Source of the DNA: Flavobacteriales bacterium
GTDB taxonomy: Bacteria > Bacteroidota > Bacteroidia > Flavobacteriales_F > PHOS-HE28
Direction: 5' to 3'
Assembly: GCA_016703005.1 (NCBI GenBank)
Contig: JADJCX010000009.1
Span: forward strand, 62,001-126,000
DNA: 64,000 bases
The translations under genes were made by a program, and so were the position numbers. Each line of letters opens with the position of its first letter. The first letter of the stretch is position 1. Below are positions 9,716 to 18,284 of the stretch, one piece after another. The notes under the pieces were generated by a model. The model had not been told where the DNA came from and did no database searches. It worked only from the letters and a program-made list of their open reading frames with translations.

Positions 9716-10849
9716 CTACTGTTTATTGAAATAGCTCTTCACCGTTGCGGCGATGTGGTTGAGTTGTTCATTGTCGAGTTCGGTGCTCATGGGCAGGCTC
9801 AGCACTTCGTGCGTGAGCTGCTCCGTCACAGGCAGCGATCCGTCAGGGAAGCGAGCGCTCTTGTATGCGTTCTGCAAATGGCAGGGCACCGGGTAGTAGA
9901 TCATGGCGGGTACGCCGTTCGCTTCCAAGTGCTTCTTCAAAGCATCGCGATGACCGCCCAACACACGCATGGTGTACTGGTGGAACACATGTGTGCTCTG
10001 CGTGCTGCGCTCCGGCGTGCGGATGTGCTCCATGCCAGCGAAAGCCTTGTCGTAGAATGAAGCAGCCGCATTGCGTGCAGCGGCGTACTCGTCCAGATGC
10101 TTCAGCTTGATGCGCAGGATAGCGGCCTGCAGCGCATCGAGACGACTGTTGACGCCTACGACTTCATGGTAGTAGCGGACCTCGCTCCCATGGTTGCATA
10201 CACGGCGCAGCTTCTTGGCGATCTCGTCATCGTTGGTGAACAGTGCGCCACCGTCGCCGTAGCAACCGAGGTTTTTGCTGGGGAAAAAGCTTGTGGAAGC
10301 GATGTGCCCGATGGATCCGCTCTTACACTTGGTGCCGTTGCTCATGGTGTAGTCCGCACCGATGGCCTGGGCGTTGTCTTCGATCACGAACAGCTTGTGC
10401 TTCGCCGCGATGGCCATGATGGCCTCCATGTCGGCTACTTGGCCGAACAAGTGAACGGGAACGATGGCTTTGGTCTTCGGTGTGATCTTCCGCTCAATAT
10501 CCACAGGGTCCAAGTTGAAGGTGCCCGGCAGTACGTCGGCAAAGACCGGTACGATGCCCAACAGACCTACCACTTCCACCGTGGCCACGAACGTGAACGA
10601 AGCCGTGATCACTTCATCGCCGGGCTTCAGGTCCAACGCCATCATGGCGATCTGCAACGCGTCGGTGCCGTTGGCGCACGCAATGGTGTGCTTCACGCCG
10701 GTGTAGGCCGCCAATTCCTTCTCCAGTTCCTTGACTTCCGGACCACCGATGAACATGGTGGTCTTGATCACGTTCATCACGGCCGCATCCACATCGCTTT
10801 TGATCTTCTCGTACTGGCCCGCGAGGTCGACCATTTGGATCTGCTTCAT
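9716..10849 (-). CDS. wbpE: PLP aminotransferase, DegT/DnrJ/EryC1 family (WbpE type)
   Basis: A 377-residue sugar aminotransferase; it would place an amino group on C3 of the 3-keto UDP-GlcNAc-uronate made by WbpB. MKQIQMVDLAGQY is the typical WbpE/WlbC start. GTDALQIAM binds the cofactor phosphate, EDNAQAIGA carries the PLP-contacting Asp, and SFFPSKNLGCYGDGG contains the Schiff-base Lys. ATG 10849 is chosen; the extra upstream residues are low complexity. It is the first gene of the minus-strand operon, 37 nt before ugd, and a TATCTTCG element lies upstream at 10880-10887. Perosamine- or FdtB-type aminotransferases are alternatives; wbpABD in the same operon favour WbpE. Confidence 0.9.
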   Translation of the reverse strand: MKQIQMVDLAGQYEKIKSDVDAAVMNVIKTTMFIGGPEVKELEKELAAYTGVKHTIACANGTDALQIAMMALDLKPGDEVITASFTFVATVEVVGLLGIVPVFADVLPGTFNLDPVDIERKITPKTKAIVPVHLFGQVADMEAIMAIAAKHKLFVIEDNAQAIGADYTMSNGTKCKSGSIGHIASTSFFPSKNLGCYGDGGALFTNDDEIAKKLRRVCNHGSEVRYYHEVVGVNSRLDALQAAILRIKLKHLDEYAAARNAAASFYDKAFAGMEHIRTPERSTQSTHVFHQYTMRVLGGHRDALKKHLEANGVPAMIYYPVPCHLQNAYKSARFPDGSLPVTEQLTHEVLSLPMSTELDNEQLNHIAATVKSYFNKQ

Positions 10850-10879
10850 ACCCACTGCGCCCTTTTTTCCGGGCGGCGG

Positions 10880-10887
10880 CGAAGATA
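10880..10887 (-). promoter_or_regulatory. Putative -7 element (TATCTTCG) for the sugar operon
   Basis: Minus-strand TATCTTCG, 30 bases before the wbpE ATG, one change from TAnnTTTG. It lies opposite the similar plus-strand element at 10950-10957, so this intergenic space looks like a divergent promoter region. Confidence 0.45.
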
Positions 10888-10949
10888 GCCGCACCCCTCG
10901 GCGGCTTTTGCCACTTGAGCAACGGCAATATCAACCGTGCGCAGGCCGC

Positions 10950-10957
10950 TACATTCG
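10950..10957 (+). promoter_or_regulatory. Putative -7 element (TACATTCG) for the outer-membrane protein gene
   Basis: TACATTCG ends seven bases before the TTG at 10965. Its position supports that unusual start codon, because the longer open frame upstream would place the promoter inside the coding region. Confidence 0.4.
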
Positions 10958-10964
10958 CCCCGTT

Positions 10965-11723
10965 TTGGATCGTTGTTCCGCATTCCTCCTCCTCGCGCTT
11001 TCCTGCGCAACGGCGCCCTGCTACGCGCAGAAGAGCCACCGGGATACGTCTGTCGTCATGGTGCCCATTACGGCCTCGTACGCCTACCAGATCCCGAGCG
11101 GCGATATGGACATGCGTTTCGGGCCCAACAGCAATATCGGATTGGAGGCCTACCTGAAGACGAAGCGTAACTTCTTCATCGGCGCGCAGGGCGGCTTCAT
11201 CTTCGGCAACAACGTGGAGGAATACGGACTGTTGCGCAACGTGCTGAACAGCGAAGGCTTCGTGCTGGATGCGGATGGCCAAGCCTCAACGATCCTGATC
11301 TACGAACGGGGCTACCATGTCTCAGGGATCCTCGGCAAGATCATCCCTGTGGTGGGGCCCAACCCCAATAGCGGGATCATCGTGAAACTCGGCGTGGGCT
11401 ACTTGCGCCACAAGATCCGTATCGAGACGCAGAACAACGTGGTGCCACAGTTGGAAGGCGACTACTTGGAGGGATATGATCGACTGAGCGCAGGACCTTC
11501 GATCTCGCTGGCGGCGGGCTACCAGCACATCGGCAACCGCAGGCTCATCAATTTCCAGATCACGTTCGAGAGCATGCTCGCGTTCGCCGAGCCGCTGCGG
11601 GCCTTCAACTTCGATACGGGCTATGCCGATACCGCCACCCGCTTTGATATGCTCAACGGCATACGCCTGGGCTGGACCTTGCCGATCTTCAAGCGTATGG
11701 CCGACGATTTCTACATCTACTGA
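10965..11723 (+). CDS. Outer-membrane beta-barrel-like protein, TTG start
   Basis: About 252 residues. The N-terminus, read from TTG 10965 (LDRCSAFLLLALSCATAPCYA then QKSHRD), is a good signal peptide with a signal-peptidase-I site after CYA. The mature part has alternating hydrophobic strands (FFIGAQGGFIFG, IVKLGVGYLRHKI, GPSISLAAGYQHI, FQITFESML) and an aromatic C-terminus (DDFYIY), as in outer-membrane beta-barrels. No specific family was recognised. There is no nearby in-frame ATG; the open frame extends back to 10731 across the divergent promoter region, which is not credible. Its stop overlaps the waaA start by one base (TGATG), suggesting a shared envelope function. Confidence 0.72.
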   Translation: MDRCSAFLLLALSCATAPCYAQKSHRDTSVVMVPITASYAYQIPSGDMDMRFGPNSNIGLEAYLKTKRNFFIGAQGGFIFGNNVEEYGLLRNVLNSEGFVLDADGQASTILIYERGYHVSGILGKIIPVVGPNPNSGIIVKLGVGYLRHKIRIETQNNVVPQLEGDYLEGYDRLSAGPSISLAAGYQHIGNRRLINFQITFESMLAFAEPLRAFNFDTGYADTATRFDMLNGIRLGWTLPIFKRMADDFYIY

Positions 11724-12995
11724 TGCCCCTGCTGTACGACATCGCCACGGGCTTGTACCATGCCGGCGTCCGTGCAGCAGCACCCTTCAAGCCGAAGGCG
11801 AAGCAGTGGGTCGATGGTCGCTTGGGCCTGTGGCAACGGCTGGAGGAGAAACGCGGAGCGTTGCGCGGCTGCTTGTGGATGCACTGTGCCAGCGTTGGAG
11901 AGTTCGAGCAGGGGCGACCGGTGTTGGAGGCGATCAAGAAGGAACGCCCAGAGCTGCCGGTGCTGCTCACCTTCTTCAGCCCGAGCGGATACGAGGCCCG
12001 CAAACATTTCAAGCTGGCCACGCACGTAGAGTACCTGCCCGCCGATAGCGCGAGCAACGCAGCCCGGCTGGTGAAACTTGTTGAACCGAAGGCCGCCATC
12101 TTCATCAAGTACGAGTTCTGGTACCACTACTTGCACGCGCTCAAGCGGACCGGGGTACCCACCTATTTGGTGTCGGCCATCTTCCGGCCGTCGCAGCCGT
12201 TCTTCAAGTGGTATGGAAAGGCATGGCGCGAAATGCTCGCGTGCTTCGCGGAGATCTTCACGCAGGATAATCCCTCGCGCGATCTGCTCTCGGGGGATCG
12301 GCGTGAAGAACGTACTGGTGAGCGGCGATACGCGGTTCGACAGGGTTAATGCTATTGCTTCTTCCGGTGGAACGGAGTGGGGCCTGGTCGTCGCGAAGGC
12401 GTTCAAAGGAAACCACCGGACGCTCGTTTGCGGTAGCACCTGGCCGAAGGATGAAGTGCTGTTGCTCGACGCGCTCGCGCGATTCACCAAAAAAACCAAG
12501 GTAATCGTGGCGCCTCACGAGATGGATCCCGAACAACTGCGCAACATCGAAGCGCGCTTCCCGAAACCGCTGGTGCGCTTGAGCGAATTGGACGGTACCG
12601 ATCCGGCGAACATCGCGGCGACCTTGGGACAGGAAGCCACCGGCACCTTGCTGGTGGATCGCATGGGACTGTTGGCCCGCCTCTACGAGCATGGCGACCT
12701 CGCTTACATCGGTGGAGGTTTCGGCGACGGTATCCACAGCCTGCTGGAAGCAGCGGCGTGGGGCAAGCCTGTGATCTTCGGTCCGCGCCACACCAAGTTC
12801 GCCGAGGCCAAGGGCTTGATCGACTGCGGTGGCGGTTTCGAAGTGCGCGATGCCGACGACCTGCTTGCGGTGCTGGGCCGGTTGCTCAACGACGAGAAAG
12901 CCTTGGCCCAAGCGAGTGCGGCGGCGGCGATGTTCGTGCGGCAGCGCACCGGTGCCACGGCGTTGGTGAAGACCTATTTGTTGGGATCGCTCTGA
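11723..12995 (+). CDS. waaA: 3-deoxy-D-manno-octulosonic acid (Kdo) transferase, frameshifted
   Basis: WaaA/KdtA attaches Kdo to lipid A at the inner membrane, a core step of LPS assembly. The first frame (MPLLYDIATGLYH, LWMHCASVGEFEQ, VLLTFFSPSGYE, EFWYHYLHALK) carries the N-terminal GT-B domain; the second frame (GVKNVLVSGDTRFDR, GSTWPKDE, APHE, YIGGGFGDGIHSLLEAAAWG, FGPRHTKFAEA) carries the C-terminal nucleotide-sugar domain. They join if one G is removed from the G5 run at 12292-12296, giving 423 residues, normal for the family. A single gene is expected to be essential, so the extra G is probably a sequencing error. Translationally coupled to the outer-membrane protein upstream. Confidence 0.93.
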
Positions 12996-13073
12996 TCGAC
13001 CAGGGTCCTCAGTACAACGAATGGCTGCACCCATCCGTCACGATCGTACCCCTTCCCCAAAACCTGCCCCACC

Positions 13074-14096
13074 ATGATCCGATCCGCTACGCTCCGTTCC
13101 TTCTTGTTCGCCTCCGCCACTGCATGCATCGGATCTGCCAGTGCATCGCACTTGTGCGGTGGTGAGATCTACTACACGCTCTCGCCCGGTGGCAATGTGC
13201 AGATCGACCTTCACTTGTATGCAGCCAGTACGGCCAACGGGAATACGATCATCCTCGATCCCGGCGATGGAAGCCTTGTGACGATGACGCTCGCGAACAT
13301 TGATACCCTCCCCGGATTCTGCTGCAACTACCGGCTTGAGTATTCGGGGACGCACGTGTTCTCCGGGGTCGGCACCTATACGCTGACGGCCGAATTGTCG
13401 CTCCGATCGGGGGATATCGTCAACATCCCGAACCCGACAATGCAGTCGCTTTGCCTCACGGCGGAGATCTCCGTACCGGACATGAACACCTCGAACACGT
13501 CCGTGCGTTTCACCAACGCCCAGCCGAACACTTACTATGTGGGCAACACAATGGTGCACGACGTGAACGCTTACGATGCCGACGGCGACAGCCTCACCTT
13601 CAATCTCGGCATTCCGGGCGGTTCGAACTGCCTCCCCATGACTCCTTATTTCCTGCCCTTCCAGGTCGGTGGTGGCAATGACACCTGCTGGTTGGACGTT
13701 AATGGCACGTTCAACTTCCAGGACCCGTGGCTGCTGGGGGCACACGCGATCCTGATCCGTTGCAGCGAGTGGCGCAATGGCGCGCTGATGGGCCGGGTAC
13801 GGCGCGACATGAAGCTCTGTGTCAACATGCTCACCGATGTCGCTGCCGATGCACCCGACGAGCTGCCGCTGCTTTCCTCGACTTCCGTGAACGGCATCTA
13901 TGCCCTCGTGTTGACGACCAACAGCCCTGTAGCGGTGGAAGTGTGGGACACCGAAGGACGGCAGGTGCGTTCAGCGCAAGCGATGAGCACTGGCGATGAG
14001 CTGGATCTGCGCGCAATGAGCGATGGCGCGTATGTGGTGCGTTCCATGGATGCCACCGGCTCAAGCCGCACACAGCGCGTGGTGCTTACGCGCTGA
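13074..14096 (+). CDS. Secreted T9SS cargo protein
   Basis: A 340-residue secreted protein. The signal peptide is about residues 1-25 (FLFASATACIGSASAS then HLCGGEIYY). The body is beta-rich with several Cys and an YDADGDSLTFNL segment recalling Ig/cadherin-type modules of Bacteroidota surface proteins. The last 80 residues (VNGIYALVLTTNSP, VEVWDTEGRQV, SDGAYVVRSMDATG, ending RVVLTR) have the T9SS type-A sorting pattern, so it should be exported through the outer membrane and probably anchored there. Function unknown. Stops one base from the convergent serine hydrolase stop. Confidence 0.85.
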   Translation: MIRSATLRSFLFASATACIGSASASHLCGGEIYYTLSPGGNVQIDLHLYAASTANGNTIILDPGDGSLVTMTLANIDTLPGFCCNYRLEYSGTHVFSGVGTYTLTAELSLRSGDIVNIPNPTMQSLCLTAEISVPDMNTSNTSVRFTNAQPNTYYVGNTMVHDVNAYDADGDSLTFNLGIPGGSNCLPMTPYFLPFQVGGGNDTCWLDVNGTFNFQDPWLLGAHAILIRCSEWRNGALMGRVRRDMKLCVNMLTDVAADAPDELPLLSSTSVNGIYALVLTTNSPVAVEVWDTEGRQVRSAQAMSTGDELDLRAMSDGAYVVRSMDATGSSRTQRVVLTR

Positions 14097-15413
14097 TCAC
14101 TGCTTCACAAAACGCCGCTGCACCGATGTGCCGTCGGTCGCTGTGATGCGCATGTTGTAGACACCGCTTCGCAGATCGCTTGTATCGAAAGTGTGTTGTG
14201 CAACGAAGGCTGAAGTAGATAGCACGCGACCCAAGGCATCAGTGCATTCCGCGGTGTACCTGCCTTGAACAGTGCTTGCGTTGCGCAGCGTTACGAGCTC
14301 GCCGCACGGATTGGGGTAAAGGCTCCAAGCATCGCTCGCGCCTATCGCTTCCGTAGTGGACATCGGACAAGACAGTGCGTTGATGTGCGCCCATAGCTGG
14401 TTGTCGAAGACGATCGGCACCAACGACGTGCTGTCGGCCGGGTTGCCCATGCGCACCACCACCATGTCCTCGCTCGGCACCACGTGGATCTTCTGATCGT
14501 TCTTCCCCAACGCCATGAACATGTCGGGCGGTGCGTTAGGGATGATGCTGCCGGGTATCTGCAACTGAAGGCCGGGCACCATGAAACTGTTCTGTCCGTT
14601 CAACCACGTGAGGTAGCCGTAGCTCTCGTTCAACGTCTGGCTAGTGGTGGTCATCGCGGTGAAGTAGGCTTGGTCGTGCAGGAGGGTGTCGGTATCCCAA
14701 ACGCCTTGATTCAACAGCAAGTGGCCGAAGCGGGCCATGCTGCGCGGCGTGCTGAAGAACACATTGTTCCAACCCATATCCAGCCACAGGCCGCTCATGC
14801 CGATGCGCGAGCTTACCTGCTGGTAGGTCCACAGGTTGGGACTTTGACCGGTCGCGCTTTGCAGCACATCGCGCAGCAACGTGTACGGCGCGTTGTGGTA
14901 CGCCCAGCGCGTGCCGGGGTCGGCCAAATACAACAAGCAGTTGGGATCGGTGCAATCGTTATCGGGCTGCACACCATCGTCCAAGCCACTGGTCATGGTG
15001 AGTTGATGGCGTACGGTGATGGCTGCTTCCTGCACGGGCGAACAAGCCGTCCAACCGGTGCCGAGGTACTGCGACGTGGGAGCGTTAATGTCGAGGAAGC
15101 CTTGCTCCTGCGCCATGCCGACCATGAAGCCGGTGAGCGTTTTGCCGGCGCTGGCCCAGTACCACGAGCTGTCCTGCGTGAAAGTGCCGAAGTACTTCTC
15201 CAGAACGATCTTCCCGTTCTTCAACAGCACGAAACCCTTGGTGTTCTTCTGCTCCAAGAAGTCGTAGAGCGAGTCGATGCTGGGCTGGCACCAGCCCAAA
15301 GAAGCGGGCTGTATGGTATCCCACGCGCTGCCGGTGATCGGCGGGAAGTAGTAGGACTGTGCGGATGCGGATAGCGCAAGCGCGAGCAAAGCAGCGGTAA
15401 GGGTGTAACGCAT
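14097..15413 (-). CDS. Secreted serine hydrolase (class C beta-lactamase fold) with T9SS domain
   Basis: A 438-residue protein starting with a signal peptide (MRYTLTAALLALALSASAQ). The catalytic domain resembles beta-lactamase/penicillin-binding-like esterases: the nucleophile motif SxxK is seen in WASAGKTLTG, and YHN in WAYHNAPY fits the YxN motif. The C-terminal region (DAWSLYPNPCGELVTL, DLRSGVYNMRI, RRFVKQ) is a T9SS type-A sorting domain. Substrate unknown; esterase, peptidase or 6-aminohexanoate-hydrolase-like activities occur in this fold. ATG 15413 is chosen as the residue before the signal peptide; the upstream extension is charged and low quality. Confidence 0.88.
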   Translation of the reverse strand: MRYTLTAALLALALSASAQSYYFPPITGSAWDTIQPASLGWCQPSIDSLYDFLEQKNTKGFVLLKNGKIVLEKYFGTFTQDSSWYWASAGKTLTGFMVGMAQEQGFLDINAPTSQYLGTGWTACSPVQEAAITVRHQLTMTSGLDDGVQPDNDCTDPNCLLYLADPGTRWAYHNAPYTLLRDVLQSATGQSPNLWTYQQVSSRIGMSGLWLDMGWNNVFFSTPRSMARFGHLLLNQGVWDTDTLLHDQAYFTAMTTTSQTLNESYGYLTWLNGQNSFMVPGLQLQIPGSIIPNAPPDMFMALGKNDQKIHVVPSEDMVVVRMGNPADSTSLVPIVFDNQLWAHINALSCPMSTTEAIGASDAWSLYPNPCGELVTLRNASTVQGRYTAECTDALGRVLSTSAFVAQHTFDTSDLRSGVYNMRITATDGTSVQRRFVKQ

Positions 15414-15507
15414 GTTGCGAAGTTCGGGTGCTGCGTTGACCCCGGGAAAGCGCGAAGGTTTGGATCGGTGCCGCGATGCTGGAACACACATCGTTTTTGC
15501 ACACAGT

Positions 15508-15635
15508 TGTCACACCGGGCTTGACCCGGTGTCTCCGGTATGGCGCTCCCGCGCCATTTGGTTCATAGTCGTCCAACTGAAGAGTATGGCGCTGGAGCGC
15601 CATACCGGAGATCCCGCATCAAGTGCGGGATGACA
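15508..15635. repeat. Composite REP-like element, two inverted 50-base units
   Basis: Two imperfect inverted copies (15508-15557 and 15586-15635) of a unit beginning TGTCA, with a hairpin around a TTGA centre, TCTCCGGTATGGCGCT and a second small palindrome ending GCGCCAT, separated by a 28-base spacer. The whole could form a cruciform of four hairpins. It lies between two minus-strand genes, downstream of no clear terminator. Part of the unit recurs at 5734-5764. Confidence 0.82.
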
Positions 15636-15655
15636 AGATGGTGTGGGCTTGGTTG

Positions 15656-17242
15656 CTACTTCACCGCCGCCTTCACCAGCAGCAACTGCAATGGCACCTG
15701 CTTGTTGGTGCCGGGGTTCTCGGCGCCGAAGGCGACGTACTCGCTGTTGTTGATGCGGTAGAGCTTGGTGCCCATGATCGCATCGAAGTACTCGCCGGTG
15801 CGCACGGTCTTGGTCTTGAACTTCCCGGCATCGTCGAACGTGGTGAAGGTGGTGATGGCGCTGCGCAGATCGCGCGGTTCCATCGCTTGGTTCTTCTTGC
15901 GCAGGTCCAGGTTCACCTCGTGATCGAGCATGAGGATGAACAACTGGTCCTCGTACTGCCCTGCCAAGACATGTCCCGCATCTGTGTCCTCGCCCTTGAT
16001 ATTGCGGTCGAAACGCGTTTGCCAGATCAGCCCTCCATCGCCACCGAGGTTCAGTGCGTAAACGTTGTTGTGCATGCGGATGGGGTCGATGCTCTCGTAG
16101 CTCTTCTCCGTAGCGGTGCTCGGCAGTGGCGGCCACTTCAGCCAGAAGTGCTCGGCCACCACGTAGTAACCTTCGCTCTTCGCCACGAAGGCATCGATGT
16201 GCAGGTCGGTGGCGTTACCCTCGATGGCGAACTCGTGGCTTGTTCCCTTCGGTGCGGCATCCATGCCCGCGGTGAACGTGGCCAAGTAGATACCCGGCGT
16301 CAGGTGCTTCTTCTTGTTCTCGCTCTCGCCGTACACGCCAGCACAGGCGATGCTGCCATCGGCGCGCGAGATCATCATGGCATCCACGGCGTACTGGCCA
16401 CCGGCAGGTGCCCAGTCCATTTCCTTCACGCCGTCCTCGGTGATCTGCACCACCTTGCTGGTGAAGCTGTTCTCGCCGTTGCGGTATTTGATCTCGCCGA
16501 AGGTGCTCTTCACCACGGCCGTGGCGCGACCATCGTTGTCGATGGCGGCGGCCAGCACATCGGTGCGCGTGGCTTCGGTGGGACTCTTCACCAATTCGTA
16601 CCACAGCAACTGCATGTCCTTGTCCAACGCGATGAACACGTGCTTGGCGTGTACTTCCTCGCCCACCAGTTCGCTGGTCCACGCAAGCAATTTGGTGCTA
16701 TCGGGGCTCAGCGCGGTCTTCATGCCGTGCGGAATACCGTTCTCTGTCGTGCGGAATTTCTTCGGCGGTTTGCGCATGTGCTCGAAGCGGCAGATCTGTG
16801 TGAAGGGCCCGTTCACTTTCGTGAGGTCGGCATCCAACTGCGCCACCAATACCTGCACGGCTCCATCCAAGGTGTCGGTGCTGGTGCCGATCATCATCAG
16901 CTTTCCGCCCATGGGCTCCACGGCTTCCAGCGCGATCTTCCATTTGCTGCCCTTCATGTTCGGGTCCAGCGTGCGCAACAGGGTCATCTTGTCGCGCTCG
17001 TACTGCTCCAACTTCGGGGGAATGTCGATGAACTTCTCGGGGCCTTTGGATGCGTCGTAGCCGCGGAACACCACCACACCGCGCGGACCGCTCTTGCACA
17101 TGCTCAGGGGCGTGCGTTCGCCGTCGCCACCGAGGTCGAAGTTCATTTTGGCTTTCACCTTCAGCTCAGGGGCTGTTTGGGCGAAGACGGAGAAGAAGGC
17201 GAAGGAAGCGAGGGAAGTAATGAGGGCGCGACGGGTCCGCAT
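15656..17242 (-). CDS. Large secreted protein of unknown function
   Basis: A 528-residue protein with a signal peptide (RALITSLASFAFFSVFAQ). The mature part has repeated blade-like stretches (MGGKLMMIGTSTDTLDG, TKLLAWTSELVGEEVHA, YYVVAEHFWLKW, GLIWQTRFDRNIKG, NNSEYVAFGAENPG), each roughly one strand-rich unit with internal polar loops, which suggests a beta-propeller, but no named family was recognised. It lacks a T9SS C-terminal domain and ends in LLLVKAAVK, so a periplasmic or outer-membrane location is more likely. A TAACTTGC element lies 25 bases upstream. A long open frame on the opposite strand (15623-17260) is a codon-bias shadow. Confidence 0.75.
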   Translation of the reverse strand: MRTRRALITSLASFAFFSVFAQTAPELKVKAKMNFDLGGDGERTPLSMCKSGPRGVVVFRGYDASKGPEKFIDIPPKLEQYERDKMTLLRTLDPNMKGSKWKIALEAVEPMGGKLMMIGTSTDTLDGAVQVLVAQLDADLTKVNGPFTQICRFEHMRKPPKKFRTTENGIPHGMKTALSPDSTKLLAWTSELVGEEVHAKHVFIALDKDMQLLWYELVKSPTEATRTDVLAAAIDNDGRATAVVKSTFGEIKYRNGENSFTSKVVQITEDGVKEMDWAPAGGQYAVDAMMISRADGSIACAGVYGESENKKKHLTPGIYLATFTAGMDAAPKGTSHEFAIEGNATDLHIDAFVAKSEGYYVVAEHFWLKWPPLPSTATEKSYESIDPIRMHNNVYALNLGGDGGLIWQTRFDRNIKGEDTDAGHVLAGQYEDQLFILMLDHEVNLDLRKKNQAMEPRDLRSAITTFTTFDDAGKFKTKTVRTGEYFDAIMGTKLYRINNSEYVAFGAENPGTNKQVPLQLLLVKAAVK

Positions 17243-17267
17243 GGGGGCGTTTCGTATTGAAGGGGCG

Positions 17268-17275
17268 GCAAGTTA
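17268..17275 (-). promoter_or_regulatory. Putative -7 element (TAACTTGC) for the large secreted protein
   Basis: Minus-strand TAACTTGC, 25 bases before the ATG at 17242; it fits the TAnnTT core seen throughout the window. Confidence 0.3.
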
Positions 17276-17285
17276 GCCGATGGGT

Positions 17286-18176
17286 TCAGCCTGCAATGGG
17301 CAGCAGGCCGCGGGCCGTTAGCAAGCCGCGGGCCGCAGTGTGTATGGCATCTGGCGACCGCCCGCTTTCGCGCCACGTTTTCAGTGCGGTCGCACCGGCG
17401 CTCTTGCTCAGCCTTTGGCCGTTGGCATCGGTGCTCAGCGGGTGGTGCAGAAAAGCCGCGCCAGTGAAGGCGGTGAGCCCGAGCAAACCGGCCAAGTGCA
17501 CTTGCAACGTCGTGGATGGCAGCAGGTCCTCGCCGCGCACGATGGTGTCGATACGGAAGTGCACGTCGTCGGCCAAGGACGCGATCTGGTAGGAAGGACG
17601 CACGGGCGCGTTGCCAGCGGCTCGCTGGCGCAAAACGGGATCGCCTATGAGCGCACCGAGGTACACGGCCCTCTGCCCCTGCCCGAGTTCCTCGAACACC
17701 ACCTCAGCGGCCTGCGACACGTCCAGCCGCCAGGCGTGGGCATCGTTATCGAGCACCTTACCCAACCCCTTGCACGTGCCGGGATAGCGCCCGTCGGGCG
17801 CAGCATCGGCGATCATCTTGCGCGAACAATCGCAGGCGTACAGCGGTGCGACCGCGCGCAGCCGCTCCAGCAGCGCCCACTGATCGCGCAACCGCGCATG
17901 CTGGCTCCAATGCCGGTGGAAGTCATCCGGACCGGTTGGGCCTTCGTGCCATTCGATGCCGAGCCAGTGCAGCGTACGGAAGATGTCGTCGATGTATTCC
18001 GGCCGCGTGCGCTCCTCGTCCAAGTCGTCGATGCGCAACAGCACGTGGCCCTTGTGCGCCTGCGCCAGTTGCCACGTGGCGCTGAAGTTGATCCCGTTGC
18101 CGAAATGCAAATACCCACTGGGCGTTGGGGCAATGCGCGTGCGCAGGCCGGGCTTGGGCAATGCTGGTTCGGTCAT
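17286..18176 (-). CDS. gluQ: Glutamyl-Q tRNA(Asp) synthetase
   Basis: A 296-residue truncated class-I aminoacyl-tRNA synthetase. It has the catalytic core of GluRS but no anticodon-binding domain, as in GluQ-RS (YadB), which adds glutamate to queuosine in the anticodon of tRNA-Asp. The HIGH-like motif is at TPSGYLHFGN (H24-N27), the KMSKS-like motif is RLSKSAG, and CDCSRK plus a later Cys pattern fits the zinc site. Start ATG 18176 is preferred to the GTG three codon-bases upstream at 18179. The protein is too short for a full GluRS (about 470-500). Confidence 0.9.
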   Translation of the reverse strand: MTEPALPKPGLRTRIAPTPSGYLHFGNGINFSATWQLAQAHKGHVLLRIDDLDEERTRPEYIDDIFRTLHWLGIEWHEGPTGPDDFHRHWSQHARLRDQWALLERLRAVAPLYACDCSRKMIADAAPDGRYPGTCKGLGKVLDNDAHAWRLDVSQAAEVVFEELGQGQRAVYLGALIGDPVLRQRAAGNAPVRPSYQIASLADDVHFRIDTIVRGEDLLPSTTLQVHLAGLLGLTAFTGAAFLHHPLSTDANGQRLSKSAGATALKTWRESGRSPDAIHTAARGLLTARGLLPIAG

Positions 18177-18284
18177 CACTGTAAAGAACGGGCTCGCTCC
18201 ACGAAGCCTTGCACACTTATGTGGGGTGGATAACGGTTACTATCCAGTTGTCATTGCGCATGCACTCGGCCGCATCTCGCCCAC

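Noticed and set aside
15623..17260. Open frame of 545 codons on the plus strand opposite the large secreted protein
   Set aside because: Lacks a signal peptide and conserved composition, is rich in His/Val/Gln as expected for reverse-strand shadows in this GC-rich, codon-biased DNA, and the minus-strand gene has a signal peptide and plausible domain structure.
18225..18246. GGATA...TATCC hairpin downstream of the interrupted T9SS gene
   Set aside because: Too short and lacks a T tract, so not called as a terminator.
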